Source: Rhodocyclaceae bacterium (GTDB lineage Bacteria; Pseudomonadota; Gammaproteobacteria; Burkholderiales; Ga0077523). Taken from it: a stretch of DNA of 64,000 nt. The DNA is taken from NCBI GenBank assembly GCA_020248405.1, contig JADCHQ010000014.1:62001-126000 (forward strand). The letters run 5' to 3'. Below, in pieces: positions 63,816 through 64,000 of the stretch. Both the position numbers and the translations under genes were made by a program. A model generated the notes under the pieces. It saw only the letters and a program-made list of their open reading frames with translations, searched no databases and was not told the DNA's origin. Numbering within the stretch: the first letter of the stretch is position 1; each line of letters begins with the position of its first letter.

Positions 63816-64000
63816 ATGACGTTGATACTGCGCGCAGCGGCAACCCTCGCGTTGTTGTTCCCACTTACGACCTACGCGTGGTGGAATCCCGACTGGGCGG
63901 GCCGCAAGAAAATCACCCTCGATACGGCGGCCGCCGGTATCCAGCAGGAAGTCAGCAACGTGCCTGTGCTGGTACGCCTTCACACCGGCAATTTCCCCTT
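63816..64000 (+). CDS. DUF2341-domain protein, N-terminal part (cut by window edge)
   Basis: From ATG 63816 the frame is open to the window end (61 residues): signal peptide MTLILRAAATLALLFPLTTYA, then WWNPDWAGRKKITLDTAAAG and VSNVPVLVRLHTGNFP. WWN-x2-W-x2-RK-x-I is the usual opening of DUF2341 proteins, which in such loci are often joined to or followed by MotA/TolQ/ExbB-type membrane proteins. The remainder lies outside the window, so the full domain content is not known. Confidence 0.72.
   Translation, partial: MTLILRAAATLALLFPLTTYAWWNPDWAGRKKITLDTAAAGIQQEVSNVPVLVRLHTGNFP

Overview
This 64 kb, GC-rich window looks like the chromosome of a betaproteobacterium. The housekeeping order (ffh; rpsP-rimM-trmD-rplS; rpsU-yqeY-dnaG-rpoD), the EpsA-type LuxR regulator with a PEP-CTERM protein, and the beta-type secretion genes all fit that; the genus cannot be named from the sequence alone. 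No insertion sequence, integrase, phage gene, CRISPR array or rRNA was seen.

Bases 1-26.7 kb are mostly housekeeping: the start of a CcsA-like cytochrome assembly gene, ffh, a di-haem cytochrome c peroxidase, the rpsP-rimM-trmD-rplS operon closed by a strong terminator, a TAXI-type TRAP importer, xerD, plsY, tsaD, the rpsU-yqeY-dnaG-rpoD macromolecular synthesis genes, a CAU tRNA (probably tRNA-Ile2), and a run of metabolic and small exported-protein genes, including a malic enzyme fused to a phosphotransacetylase-like domain.

Bases 26.7-36.4 kb form a nitrogen-scavenging operon. Its leader carries an NtrC-like box (GCAC-N7-GTGC), a sigma-54 promoter with exact GG-N10-GC spacing, and a guanidine-I (ykkC) riboswitch. 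Behind it come an ABC importer (binding protein, permease, ATPase), a type III glutamine synthetase, two DUF1989 proteins of the carboxyguanidine deiminase type and a biotin-dependent 'urea' carboxylase that is better read as a guanidine carboxylase. The expected allophanate hydrolase is not in the window.

Bases 36.6-48.9 kb are one long, tightly overlapping operon for a mixed type II secretion/type IV pilus machine: GspG, GspF, GspE, PilM-, PilN-, PilO- and PilP/GspC-like inner-membrane parts, an exported ankyrin protein, a secretin lipoprotein with a C-terminal cohesin-like domain, three further pseudopilins, a 46-residue SEC-C protein and a fragment resembling the C-terminus of a TPR glycosyltransferase. 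EpsA follows.

Bases 49.3-64 kb are a surface or biofilm locus: a PEP-CTERM protein (sorting signal seen, no exosortase here), an unrecognised 519-residue exported protein, a TpsB transporter, a 3407-residue TpsA filamentous haemagglutinin, and the start of a DUF2341-type gene cut by the window edge.
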